From contig MU001512.1 of NCBI GenBank assembly GCA_010093485.1, forward strand, positions 642,842 through 706,841: DNA of 64,000 bases, in the 5' to 3' direction. This DNA comes from Karstenula rhodostoma CBS 690.94 (taxonomy: Eukaryota; Ascomycota; Dothideomycetes; Pleosporales; Didymosphaeriaceae). Shown here piece by piece: positions 42,581 to 54,368 of this stretch. Under the pieces are notes generated by a model, which searched no databases, was not told where the DNA came from, and was given only the letters and a program-made list of their open reading frames with translations. Position 1 is the first letter of the stretch. Each line of letters starts with the position of its first letter. Position numbers and translations under genes: made by a program.

Positions 42581-45500
42581 ATGAGCGCAGACGTTGCGTC
42601 ATCCAGTGTTGCCGACATCACATCCTCTGCGCCGCGGCGCAAATCCGGACGCGTGCCCACTCAGCGTCAGCTATACTCTCCCACGGGAAGCGCGAAGAGA
42701 AAGCGGGGTGATGGGAATGATAGCGATGTTGACAACAACGCGCCTTCGTCCGAGGAAGAGGACTCGGAAAGCAGCCCAGATGAAGAAGAATTGAAAGAGC
42801 GTCGGAAACAGGGCAGGAAGAAGAGCGCGACGTCCGCGAAGAAGCCTCCACAGAAGAAGCCCAAGACCAATGGCGAGATCACGGGTCTTGCGATTCGTCC
42901 CGCGATAAGCGCGAAGAAGAAGGCAGCGCGACCGCGGAAGGCGCCTATTCGCAAGAGCGCGCTGGTCGAGCAGGATGCTGACGGCCTATATGGTGAGATA
43001 CGAGGCTAGATTGACACGTATGGTATGGGTGTTAACACTGCGGTAGCTGAGATATTTGCGCGCGGAACGCGCCTTAACGATGTCGCTGCGCAATGGATCA
43101 GCCGATTCCACGAACACGAAGCAAAGGCTGTGGCGGAAATCGTTAATCTTGTCATTCGGGCAGCGGGATGCCACGCCCAAATCGATGAGGAGGACATTGC
43201 CGAACCAGACAACTGCCCGCATAGGCTCGGGGACCTCCAGGATGAATACAACGCAGTACGTGGGATGGAACCACATCACACGCCTTTCTGACAGACAGCA
43301 GGAGCAAGTAACGGACTACCCACTCATATCGAAGGCCAAAGGCGCCGCTGCCTTCCGGAACGCGTTGCATGACTTCTTTGTCGCCTTGACTCAGACAATA
43401 GCCCAAACTGGCCTTATGTACGAGGAGAACCAACTTATGGAAAACATACAGGTGTGGATCTGCACCATGACCTCCGCCACAAACCGCCCTTTCCGTCATA
43501 CCAGCACAGTGGCCGCACTCGGCGTTACCTCTGGGTTGACTCGTGTCGCGAGCGACATCGCAGAGAGCACAGCAAAGATGATGCGACAGAAAGAAACCGA
43601 ATCCAAGAAGTCGCGCGCAAACAAGTCACGCTTGGCCACAATCGATCAAGAAGTGGAGGAGCTCAACCAAAAGCTAGAGCACGTGAAGGCTCTCATAACG
43701 GATTGGTTCGATACGGTCTACGTCCACCGATACCGCGATGTGGACCCCAAGATTCGAGTCGAGTGCTGCGAGGCGCTGGCTGATTGGATTATGACATACC
43801 CGGACAAATTCTTCGATGGACAACATCTGCGATATCTAGGCTGGATACTTTCGGATACCAATGAGGGCACTCGCGCCGAGGTTCTCAAGCAGCTTGCAAA
43901 TCTGTACCATGACAAGGATAAGCTTGCTGGTCTGAAGACTTTCACTGAGCGCTTTAGGGTTCGTATTGTTGAAATAGCAACCCGCGACGCGCACACCAAT
44001 ATCCGGGCCAGCGCAGTTGAGCTGCTTGACATACTACGTGAAGCCGGATTTCTGGAGCCTGACGATATCGATACTGTAGGCAAGCTCATCTTTGACTCCG
44101 AACCGAAAGTCCGGAAGACTGTTGTTGGCTTCTTTGCTGAGAATGTGAACGCGGCCTATGAAGTTCAGATAGATGATATGGGTGGGCAGGAAGCGCTTGA
44201 CGAGGCGCTTGCGGAACCAGATGACGACGAATACAAAAATCCCAGGCTTGAGTGGCTAAGGATGAAGTGTCTTGTCGAGCAATTATTGTCTTACGATGAA
44301 GACACTGGGCTTCCTTCACAGATCGAGCGCGTCACGCCTTATGGCGCTGAGCTGGGTCTAGTAGCTGCGGGAATAGAGTCTCGTTTCTCTCTCGCTGCTC
44401 AGGCGCTGTACGATGCAATTCCCGAGGTCCGGTCTTGGGAAGTGTTGGCAGGCTATCTCCTATACGATCACTCGCAGACCTCTACTGATGTTGCGGGCGA
44501 CGATGCCGAGTCTCTGCTGCGACGGAACTGTAAGCTGGAAGAGCATGAGGAAACTGCGCTACTCGATATTCTAAATGCCTCTGTCCGAATACGACTACAG
44601 CGGCTAGCCGAGACACAAAAAGATAAAAAGAGGACAAAGGCGCAGCGCACTCAGGACCAGATCGAGCAAGAAGACACGGCGAAGAAGTTAACAACTCTCA
44701 TCCCAGAGTTGCTCAAGAAGTTTGGTGCGCTGCCAGAAGCTGCATCGTTGTGCCTACGTCTTGAGCGCGAGCTCAATCTGGATGTGTTCCAGGAATTACG
44801 ACAGAACACTGCTCTAACAGCGCTACTGGACGACATCAACAAACAGTTCCTCACCCACAACAGCGAACGCGTTCTTGGCGAAGCGATCAGCTCGATCCTG
44901 CACGCTTTAGGCAATGACGAGCTCAGGGAGCTTGTCGATAGCAAGACCCAGTCTCTATGGGACGACCTTTCCGGAACTTTTGACGCATTGCGACGAGGGC
45001 GAGATCTCTCAGCTCGTGGCGGTGTGGAACAGAATATTCTTGCCGGCATCTCCAACATGGTGTTGAAAATGTCGGAGCTTGCAAAAGCGTCAGAACCCGG
45101 AGTCTTGGACCATATACCAGCACCAACCAAGGCGAGGACCAAGAACAAGAAGCCCGCTCCATTAGACACCCCGCCAATTTCGGCGCTGCTGGAGATTCTC
45201 GACCGAGGTGTGCCTGTCGATGGCCTGGACGCCGAAGTCGATGAAGCCGAGGATGCCCTGGTCCGCCACACCATGTCATTGATGCTTCCATATTTCCTCT
45301 GGAAGTGCAGGAACTTTTCGACACGCATTGAAGCAGGCACACAGATACCTGATGATGAGCTTACGGTAGTTGCAGAGCGACGAGACATCTGCATTACTGC
45401 ACTTATGCGGATGATCGAAAGTAGGAAGGGTGCAGATGAGCTTAGAGTCGAAGCAGCCGATCTCTTGCTTGACCTGTATAACCTGTTCCGAGCGCTGAAG

Positions 45501-46187
45501 GCCATGCAGGCGAAAGTTAGCAAGGGTGCCAAGAAGGCCAACGGACGTGCGTCGGATGAAAATGATGACTGGGAAGCCTTGTGTCAGGAAATTGACGGCA
45601 GGACCGTGAGGTTGCTCCTACAGATCTTGACCGCCCTGGAAAGCAACCTTGCGAAGCGGCTCCGGAAGCGGCTCGAAGGCCCTGACGTCGACGACGACCC
45701 AATAGACGACGACGAAGATCCCGAGAGCAGCGACGACGAGCAAGTCCAGAATCAGAAGCAGATCCGCGCTCTGCTCGCCGAGGAGCGCCTCTGCACATTC
45801 GGCAGCCGCATTGTGCATGGCGTCCAGGTTGGCTCTCTCGACGCCGACGACGAGAAGACTGTGCGGACGCGCCTTGAGCGCAACAAGGCCAAGCTGACGT
45901 CTAGCTGGAAAGAAGTAGTCGGTCATCTCGACATCAGCAAGCACGTCAAGGGTAAGGGTGGAAAGAAGGCCCAGCCGGCGAAAGAGTCGGCGAAGGCTGC
46001 AAAGAGCAAAGCCATTGTTGTCGAAGACGACAGCGACGAGGAAGTACAGGACGATCCGATCGAGGACGATGAGATGCCTGATGCAGATGCTGAGGCGGGG
46101 GCTGAGGCTGAGGCGGAAGGACGGGTTAATGGTGATGCGGAGAGCGCGAATGGGGATGTGGAGAGGGAGAGTGTGCTGGGTGATTAG
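42581..46187 (+). CDS. SCC3: Cohesin subunit Scc3 (STAG/SA family)
   Basis: HEAT-repeat subunit that loads onto the kleisin Scc1 and helps cohesin bind DNA and its loader. Exons 42581..42992, 43047..43255 and 43302..46187; introns 54 and 46 bp; 1168 residues. The first 130 residues are basic and acidic by turns and disordered (SAKRKRGD, PPQKKPKTNG). The STAG core begins AEIFARGTRLNDVAAQWISR. The stromalin conservative domain contains ITDWFDTVYVHRYRDVDPKI, then RVECCEALADWIMTYPDKFF, YLGWILSDTNEGTRAEVLKQ and the FTERFRVRIVEIATRD segment. HEAT repeats follow, then an acidic Glu/Asp tail. All three exons are required for the core. Confidence 0.95.
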
Positions 46188-47336
46188 TGTGTTGTGTTGT
46201 GCTTGTTACGAGCAGAGGATCAAACGGGATTTTTGTTGAGGTACTCGCGTGTCTATGCTTCTGTCGTGTTTCCTTCGTGCGCAGAATTGTTTCAGGGGGT
46301 TATGGTGGTTGTGTCGGTATACCACTGTGTAAGGCGTTCTGATCTGCGAGATTATGAGGGCGATTCAGGAGCGAGAATGGACTTGAGTGATGGCTTGTTT
46401 GAGAGGTAGTGTGTGTATAGATGTGACTGTGTGAAGTGCATGCGTGCTGTTTCCTTGCAATCATAATTTGAGACTATGCTGATAGTGGCGATTAGCTGTA
46501 GTGTTGTAGGGTACGTGAAGCGGATGTTGGAGTCACGCGTTGGCGTGGCATATGCGTCACTGCGGAGTGAGTGTGCGTCGCCCACGAGCTATGCGTCACG
46601 CAACACATAAAGTAATCATGTCGCATGAACAGCCCTTGACTTGGTGGTTTGGTATTCACTCAGTAATACCCCAGCGTTTGGTCGGCTCAAGCGTCTGCCA
46701 AGCGCACCCATTCAACACCCCGCAATAACACCTCACGTGTGTGAAGTGCTGAACACTATGCTAATAGTAGGACTCAAGCCCTTCACAGTTTCTCCATTGT
46801 TAGTCCAATTCGTGACCATGTCGTGCTTCACATTGTCCTGTCCTGATTGTTTTACTTCACACTCTCATGCTCAGGTTGTGATACGTCTTCGTCGCAAGAA
46901 GGACACTATGCGTCACACTGTGATAGCGAACGCGATAACAGTGGGATATAAACCTCTGCACCACGCTATCCCCTGTCCTTTCCTTCATAACACACACACA
47001 CACACACTCTCTCTCTCTCTCTCTCATACAATACCACCGTCCAAGGAACAACACAAGATCCATCATCACAAGGTCATACAAATCTACAGAATCTTTGAAA
47101 AACTACGAACACAAGATAACAACACGAGACCACCACAGGCAGAACCAAAGCAAGAAGACAGAAAACACGTGGGCAACCTCAGAAACTCTTGTCCTGGCTT
47201 ACAGTCTGGAGCTAGTCGACGTGAAAAAAGTTCGACGAGCAAAACAAGATCTCGACCAAGAAGTTTACTCGGAGCCTGAGCAATTTAAAGATATTTTGGC
47301 TATTCTCATGACTAGGACGAAACATTACTATTCAAT
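46188..47336. other. AT-rich intergenic region, left flank of accessory island
   Basis: 1.15 kb without a supported gene. A TATA-like element (tataaa, 46947-46952) and the CA/CT microsatellite lie upstream of the next gene's ATG. The long frame over 46641-47279 is low-complexity, crosses the microsatellite and is not called. Confidence 0.5.
46991..47025 (+). repeat. (ca)n(ct)n compound microsatellite
   Basis: About 8.5 ca units followed directly by about 9 ct units, some 310 bases before the ATG at 47337. The ct part resembles the pyrimidine tracts of fungal leaders. Confidence 0.95.
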
Positions 47337-49881
47337 ATGCCCGTCGATCGTAAATATTCGGGTTGTTACCGTTGTGTACAAAGCAATCGCTTGCGCTGTA
47401 ATGGAAAACGTCCTAAATGCTCTAATTGCATCAAAAGCAACGCGTTTTGCGATTATGATATCTCAAAGTACGTCCCCAAGGACGCCATTTTGCGAAAGGT
47501 AGATACCATGGGAATGCCTTGTGCTCTGGCGACGGCAGCCAAAAAAGCCGAAGAAAACCGAGCGGGGGATGTATTACTTAGGTGGCGGGGTCTGAATCTG
47601 AATGATTTTCCGGAAGGCACCGAGAAAAGGAGGAAGAAGCTGTATGGCCTTCGTACCCAGGTGGGAATTCAGGTTGTTGGAGAGAAGAAACTAGTGGCGA
47701 AGACGTCGGCCGAAACGCACGTTTTCATTGAATCTCGGACTGCGGAATTAATGAAAGTCATCCGCCAACCTGATACAAAGAACAATCTCACAAACACTGG
47801 AAATAACCAACATGTCATATGGTTTTGCAATCACCCAGTTGGGGTACAGTATATAACGAGTAAATACCACGGGAAATTCTCAGGGTGGGGATACACAGAA
47901 GACCCTTGGATCAAAGACCGGGTTAGCGCGATCGAAACAAATATAAATCTCTCGACACAAACTCGATCAAGATGGGGCATTCTTGGAACACTGCATCTGG
48001 ATGATAACAGTCTAAACTTTTTGCGGCAACAAGTCCAAATCGACCATCATTCACCACTTTGGGACGGACCGCTGGTATACAAGCATGAGGACATGAACTC
48101 AGCCGCATCATCTAAAGCATGTGAGTAGTCTTCATTCTCATGTGAAATGCAAGCAGCCTAACATAAAGGTAGTGATCCTCGCTCTCCAAAGATTAACCCT
48201 TCCTGATACGAACGTTGCTACTTCTCAGGCAGACTCTCAAAGAGAAATTCCTAATCTTCTCAATGATGAGATGAAAGACCTGATGGATGTGGATAACAGC
48301 GACTTGATTACCCCCGGCGAAGAAGGAGACGGGTCCTACAGTCAGCTTCCTGATATCTGGCCTATATTCGGAGCATTAGTAGGGGTGAAGGGCACGGCTG
48401 GCCTCACGACGCATGAAGATGTAATCAGACAATGTGAAGCGATACAAAGCACTCAGCTTGGCAAGGATTATGAATGGAAGGTGCACCGAAAAGATTTTTT
48501 TGAGGACTCTTGGACATATTTCATGGATAAATGTGGAGCAATGGCCCCGGATGGATTCTCGTCTCAGTCTTGTAAGTGGTGGTGATAGGATATGAATCTT
48601 CATCGCTAATCCGAGTTAGTGGTGGACTCGATAGAACTCTGGAATAGCCCAACCTTCGCAGCATTTGTTGTGTACAACGACACACACGATTACAGGACCG
48701 CAAAACCCACCTTGGGCTATGTCGAGGCAAATGATCCGGACATTGTCGGAAAGGCTGAATTTATCCAAGCTTGCGAGGTATTGGCTTTTAAGCACAGCTA
48801 TTGGTTTGTGGAGTGGAAGAATCGCGTTCGTACGTTATTAGAGAAGACTCAGGCACGCGGGAGACAAAAGGACAAGTGGGACACGTGGGAGAAAGGTCAG
48901 ATGGAACATGTCAAGTATAACGCCGTCGACGTCGACCCTATGGAACAGGAAGTACTAGGTCGTTCTATATATGCGAGCCGCGGATGTGAGTAGTGGTCCA
49001 CTTCGACATAAGACGTGTAACATTAACACTATTTCAGTGATTAGTCGAATTGAGAAGTGGGAGAAAGAGCATGGGATAGCATCACAACAACGAAGCCAGC
49101 ATCTCGAAGCAACTTTTGGACCATTTAAGATCTCAAGTCTGGAATGCTGGAAAATCGGACAATTCCCCAAGGGGTACGAGGCACACGAATGGAAGAGCTA
49201 TCAGATCGGATACACTCGGACAAACGACGATCTGTACGATGATCCTAACGCCGATGAACCACCTAGTAGCTATGGATGGACCGAAGACATAGACATCATG
49301 AGAAAGGCCCAAGAAATCAAGAGAAGAGAGACGGGATGGAGCATTGTTGCCAAAACAACGCAAATGAAGAATCGATGGGCTACTCTGGACTCCCATGCAA
49401 TACTTGATGAGGGCTTGGTGACATCTAATATGCCTTTTAATGTGACCAAAGGCTGTCAGTACCACAAGACCCTACTAATAAGCGGACAAAGCTGACGATG
49501 ATACCAGTAAAATTAGCCATAGATGATTATGAAAGTAGGCATGGGAAAATTCTAGCGGATGCAGAAAATCAAGTGAGCGACGACGATGACGACGAAGAAG
49601 ACGACAACAAAGAAGACAACGACGAAGAAGAAGACAACGAAGAAGAAGAAGACAACGACGAAGAAGACGACAACGACGAAGAAGACGACAACAAAGAAGA
49701 CGACGAAGAAGACGACGACGAAGACGTTCCAATGAGCAGAATAACCGGAGTTACACAGAGCATGCAGAACACTTCAATAAGTGCGTTCGAAGGCTTGAAC
49801 CCTACAGAGGGAGCTTCACCCGACATCGGAGAATCATTGAGCGATTTGGAGAGGTGGGAGAACTATATCACGTACAGTTAA
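47337..49881 (+). CDS. Zinc-cluster-like protein with modular exons and acidic tail (unknown function)
   Basis: Not a family I recognise. Five exons: 47337..48120, 48173..48571, 48620..48985, 49038..49454 and 49508..49881; 779 residues. All four introns (48-53 bp) are phase 1, splitting a codon after T, and the internal exons are 399, 366 and 417 bases, so each could be skipped or duplicated in frame. Cys at 10, 13, 21, 28, 31 and 38 form C-x2-C-x7-C-x6-C-x2-C-x6-C: a Zn(II)2Cys6-like cluster with seven instead of six residues in the first loop. Exons 4 and 5 open with I-x2-W-E-x2-H-G and I-x2-Y-E-x2-H-G. The end is an Asp/Glu tail of about 50 residues. A DNA-binding or chromatin role is possible but unproven. 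The region is AT-richer than its neighbours. Confidence 0.72.
49576..49731 (+). repeat. gaa/gac triplet repeat encoding the acidic tail
   Basis: Near-continuous gaa, gac and aac triplets inside the last exon of the preceding gene, with gaagaagacaac blocks repeated about six times. The length is likely to vary between strains. Confidence 0.9.
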
Positions 49882-51291
49882 GGGTAAAGCAGGTATGTCT
49901 TCTGAAAAGAAGGGACACCGATATGGCATGTCCATCGTTTCAAGTGCGAAGTTTTTAGAAACTGTTGCGGGTTGTTAAGTAAGGAGTCAGAGGGTGGCAT
50001 TACACGAAGAAGTCAGGCTACTTTTTTTTTTTTTTTTTTTTCAACGATGACCAACGGCTATACTACCGTAAGTGTCTGCGATGTCACATACTCAAAGATT
50101 GCGGGAAAAGTACATACCGCTATAGAGGGGGTATTTTTTATTTTTTATTTTGGGGGGGATTCTAGCAAATGATATCAGGGTTTTGCCTGATCATAAACGA
50201 CTCTAACGACCTGAACATCTTCCGTGACAGTACACAGTAAATATTTGCGCACGACACGCGCCGCTGCATTTGGGATCTAATGGCGTGGCTAAGTAGGCTA
50301 TAAAAGTGGATCGAACCGCTGTGAAGGCTGGCAATTCCAGCTTCTACTGGCGACCGCCGGCGTCATTTTTGGTACGCAAACATCTTCGGTAGTTCACTTC
50401 ATGCTTATAACTACTAATGGGCCGCCAAGCCTTGCTTGCTTACCTAACCTTGTTTATTATCCACTCACAACGCTTCCTTTTGCATCACTTTTGGACGGCA
50501 GTCTATGTCCATGTCCATATTTGTCTATCACTTTACGGGACACTGCTTTATAGTTCGAGTCAACAATCAGAAAACCGTAACTACTAATGTGCTTTTCTGC
50601 TGGACGCGCAAGGCCCTCAGCACCGTGCTTTGTGAAAATAGGTGGAGGATTTGTGTAGAGGCGACATCTACATTGGAGTCGCTCTTTCTACTTTTACTGC
50701 TTATCCACATAGACGTGTATATCTGGTCGCGTTATGCATGGGAGGGGAGGGTTCACAAAGCAATGAGTCAAAGGTCGAGTCCGATTGGCGCAGGCATCAT
50801 AGATCCTAGTTGCGAGTGGACCGTGCGAAATGAGACATTCATGCGTATCTGTTTCGCCCAGCTTGGGCCAAAACTCTCAACCAAAACTTGGAGGGACTGG
50901 AGGCGAACCGAATACGAAGATCTCGTTTGTTAGGCATGCTTCTGGATACGATCATCCGTGAAAATGTTGAGCTATAGTAGGGACGAAATCTAAGAGCAGT
51001 GCAGAGTTCCAGTTCACGCATTGAAGAACGAGAACGTAGTCCCTGATCGGGCTCCGTGTTTAAGTTGCCCCTTGGTAAGTTATAGCCTATTGAGAACCCT
51101 AGTCGAGTTCTACTCGCCCCGCCACGTCGACGACGACGTTCAAACGGGTGAGATGCACGCTCTACCTACGGTAGTGTGCTCAAATCCTTAATAACATATA
51201 TATGATGCACGAATTGCCCTCTCTCGCTCTTTACGCGGATCCCTTACTCGCCCGTCATTGATAACTATTCGTCTGCAATACAAGCGTACAC
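49882..51291. other. Gene-poor interval inside the island
   Basis: 1.4 kb. It holds a 20-base T run (50022-50041), a TATA-like element (tataaaag, 50299-50306) with no clear gene behind it, and copy B of the dispersed repeat (50467-50576). A 142-codon frame at 50505-50933 begins inside the repeat and has no motif, so it is not called. A tatatata element (about 51195-51203) lies before the next gene. Confidence 0.5.
50467..50576 (+). repeat. Dispersed repeat, copy B
   Basis: Same-orientation partner of 37088-37195, about 13.4 kb away, with the shared 18-base stretch gtcaacaatcagaaaacc at its 3' end. No coding potential is shared and no terminal inverted repeats were found. Confidence 0.88.
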
Positions 51292-51753
51292 ATGTCTTTT
51301 TACAACATGGCGAAGAAAGTACCTACCGTTAAGCCCGTATCGGTGACCGATGCAGAATCACCCAAGTCATCGGTCGAACCCAAACGCCCAGGCACCAGTG
51401 GCACAGAGCTCCTCTTGACCACCAAGCGTCGCACGGCTTCAGAACAATACTTTGCCGCGCAGAGGGCAGAAAATGCGTACAAGGCCAAGAAAAGATCAGC
51501 AAGCGCACGCCAACATCGGTCCGAGGCCGCATCCCACTTCAAACTGTCTGCACACCACATAAAAGAAAGCTTCAAGAGCTGCTGGAGCATGGTTACTTCA
51601 GTGCCGTGGGTTTTCAGGGAATGGAAAGAAAATCGACAATCTGAGAATGAAAAGAAGGCCGTAGAAAGATACATGGAAAAGAAAAGGAAGCTTGAGGAGC
51701 GCATAGCGAAGCAGGACGTTGCCCAAGAAAAGGAAAAGGACCCGGAGGCGTGA
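51292..51753 (+). CDS. Hypothetical small basic protein
   Basis: 153 residues, single exon, not recognised. It is rich in Lys, Ser and Glu. The middle (SEQYFAAQRAENAYKAKKRS) and the C-terminal 40 residues, which are charged and end EKEKDPEA, are predicted helical, the latter possibly coiled coil. A hydrophobic W-containing segment (CWSMVTSVPWVFREW) lies between. A second ATG five codons in (51307) is a possible start. A tatatata element lies about 90 bases upstream. Steady codon use and that element support a real gene, but conservation is unknown. Confidence 0.55.
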   Translation: MSFYNMAKKVPTVKPVSVTDAESPKSSVEPKRPGTSGTELLLTTKRRTASEQYFAAQRAENAYKAKKRSASARQHRSEAASHFKLSAHHIKESFKSCWSMVTSVPWVFREWKENRQSENEKKAVERYMEKKRKLEERIAKQDVAQEKEKDPEA

Positions 51754-52702
51754 AAGCATGAGCCTGGTCACATTCACCAATCGACCATCAACTTTCATTT
51801 GTCCTGAATTGTTTGCATTTGGATCTACCCTTTCGCCAGCCTATGGCATTTCATTTTGTTTTATCGATATCTCTCAACTTATCGTTGGATTTCTTACTGT
51901 TAAAGCGTCTGTGTATTTGTCAGCTATCTATTCCCAGGAGGAGTATGGCAAGGTTCGGGATAACGCGCCGTTCTACGAGGACGGAACGCTATCAACTGAA
52001 GATTACGCATGTACAACCTGATCTAAACGCATTACGAAAGCGTTCCCATCTCCCTAATAACCAATAATACAATCCTTACGACAACACTTCCTCGAGTTTG
52101 CTCGATTGGCACTTATGAGGCAACATCTGCGATGTATGTGAAGGGTGGTCTTGTGAAGATAGGTGTGCTAAAGGTGACACTGCTCATTGAAGAAGTCTTG
52201 TTATTCACAAACCGATGAGGTAATGCTTTGGAAGTGAATGGCCAATCAACGCGCATTCAAAAAGCCCTTCACAAGCTGATCGTAACGAGGCTGCGGCACT
52301 TCTAAGCCTTGTGATTAGTTCCTATGTTACTCTCTAGTATACTGGCGAGCACGGCAGGGTGTGTGACATAGTGAATGCGGGGTAGACTCGGATCATTCAC
52401 TCGTACCACTGAAAAGACCGTCACGCGGACGTGTTCAATTCTTCAGGACAACAGAAGATTCCTGGTATAAAGAGACCCTCGAGAGACTTGATCTTGCCAT
52501 CGATATATACTTGCTATTATACCTTCCTCGAGTCTTCACCCCATTTGATATATCGCTCGTCATTGTGCGATCTCTTCAACATTTGTATTTCAGCTTATCG
52601 TCACTCTGTCCCACACCCCTATAAGTCATATCATAACAAGAGAAACCAGGAAGCCATGTATGGGAACTCTACTACTACGACAGTGAAGAAAGCTGTTCAA
52701 AT
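51754..52702. other. Intergenic region
   Basis: No supported gene in about 950 bases. A TATA-like element (tataaaga, 52466-52473) sits about 230 bases before the next ATG. Confidence 0.5.
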
Positions 52703-53834
52703 ATGGGCATGTGCACAGACCCATTCATGCGAAACTTTTGTCACTATATTAGCAAATGTTACCGGAAGGAACTTGAAGCTAGTCGATCCAGTGGGCGTGA
52801 AGTAGGTGAAGATGAGAAACGTGTCTACACGTCATGGGGAGTGGGTCGAAAGTACGATTTAAGTGACGAAGAAGAAACGAACAAGGCCAAGATTTTGTTG
52901 AAGAAGCACGATATGGATCAGGGCCGAAGGCCGATAGAAAACGACGAGAAGAGATGGATTACCTTCGGCTGTAAGTGTTTGATTTGGTGTTATGCAACGG
53001 TCTCAAATGCTTATAGAAAATAGGGTACAAGGCGTTCCGTCGTTGGGAACAAGCGCATCCCGACCAGGATTGGAAAAAGCTTGATGCTGCACTGAAAGCC
53101 TACCATTGGGATGATACCAAGAGCACGAAGGCAACTGATCAGGGGAGTGGCGACGGTAGCGATGGTGGGAAAGATAGCGAAGATGATGATGAGGGCAAGG
53201 TGGAGGAGAAGACTGATCAGGTGCGTGATGACAATAGCGATAGTGAAGCAGAGAGTGGCGCCTCTCTAAGTGACGAGGAAATGATTCAGATAACGAACCC
53301 GATCAAGAAACCCCGACTCGCGATCGGGGAGACGAAGATGCGGAGTCGGCGTCTGCAGAAGAACCCGAGAGCTCGGAAGATGAATCGGACGCTACATCTA
53401 AGCCCGACAACACGAATGGATACATGATAGAAGAGCCGGAATCACATGATCCCACGGACTCAGACGGAACTGCGCCGGAGCAGGAGGAGTCGGACAGTGG
53501 CAGTGATAGTGGGCCGGAATCAGAGTCTGATAGCGGATCAGATGTCGGGGAATCAGAGAGCGAGCCGGAATCAGAGTCGGATAGCGAACCAGATCTCGAG
53601 CTCTCAGAAGGCGGGTATAAACTCGACAACCTCCAAACGAACAACGACAGCGAGCCAGAACTAGGGTCTAATAGCGGATCAGATCTCGAGGAACCAGAGG
53701 ACGAGTGTGATTCTGAACTCGACGAGCTTCCAACAATGCTTCATCACATCGAGGCGCCTCCCCAGGGCCAGAAATACTTGACATATGGGAACTATGGACT
53801 GAGTCTGAAAGACTACGAGGAGGAGGTATATTGA
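52703..53834 (+). CDS. Acidic-tailed protein related to the 47.3-kb gene, with an apparent frame break
   Basis: Unknown family. Exon 1 (52703..52970) and exon 2 (from 53024) are joined across a 53-bp phase-1 intron that, like those of the 47.3-kb gene, splits a codon after T. Exon 2 opens WYKAFRRWEQAHPDQDWKKL, matching the W-E-x2-H exon-start motif of that gene. The frame runs acidic and coding-like to about 53276 (DSEAESGASLSDEE), then becomes basic and stops at 53427. A second frame, open from 53274, continues equally acidic (for example EEPESSEDESDATSKPD) to a stop at 53834. Both sides look coding, so a one-base indel near 53277 is likelier than an intron; a 125-bp intron 53221..53345 with a poor gag acceptor would also connect them. 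Two Met codons (52703, 52709) could start translation. It may be a pseudogene. Confidence 0.5.
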
Positions 53835-54368
53835 GTTGTTGGGAAGTTCCAGATGGCTCCTCGGAATCTACGAACGTGTAGGTAGGACTGTGGCACAGTT
53901 ATATTACGCAACAAGGGCTAATTCCATCGCTGTAGGATATCTCAACGAGCAAACGTTCAGTGCAATATCGGGGAACTATACTTTCTCCATCGATCACAGG
54001 CCGCTGGGGGAGGTTAATGCGAGGTTCTGGTTTGTTGTAGTACGGAGCAATGAGTTACGGATCCTGTTACTGTTCCTCGGGCGATTTGGCAATAATTCGC
54101 GGATATCTTTTTTTCCTCTCTTGGAATCTGATGTTTTCTGCTGGGCGGCATCTGTGGTAATGACTTTTGGAATTCAGTTGTAGGAAATTCAGGAAGCTCA
54201 AGTGTGAAAGATTCGTGATGAGGGAAGATCTGTTTTGTGAGACTGAATATTCGGGATGAGTATCACGGATGAGTATGACATAAATGTTGAACACGAGGTT
54301 CGTAAACATTGATCACCTTATATACGTCGCTGCTTACTCGGGTAACTACACTTTGTACAATTATAAAT
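53835..54368. other. Intergenic region, right flank of the island
   Basis: About 530 AT-rich bases between convergent gene ends. No gene seen. Confidence 0.5.

Noticed and set aside
44651..45541. 296-codon minus-strand frame opposite SCC3
   Set aside because: Shadow of a secure cohesin exon; Ser-rich composition is the complement of the real codons.
46641..47279. 212-codon frame spanning the ca/ct microsatellite
   Set aside because: Low complexity, contains the microsatellite as HTHTHTLSLSLS, no motif; probably leader or promoter DNA of the next gene.
50505..50933. 142-codon frame after the TATA-like element at 50299
   Set aside because: It begins inside the dispersed repeat copy B and has no motif or splicing partner; could be a relic but not supportable as a gene.
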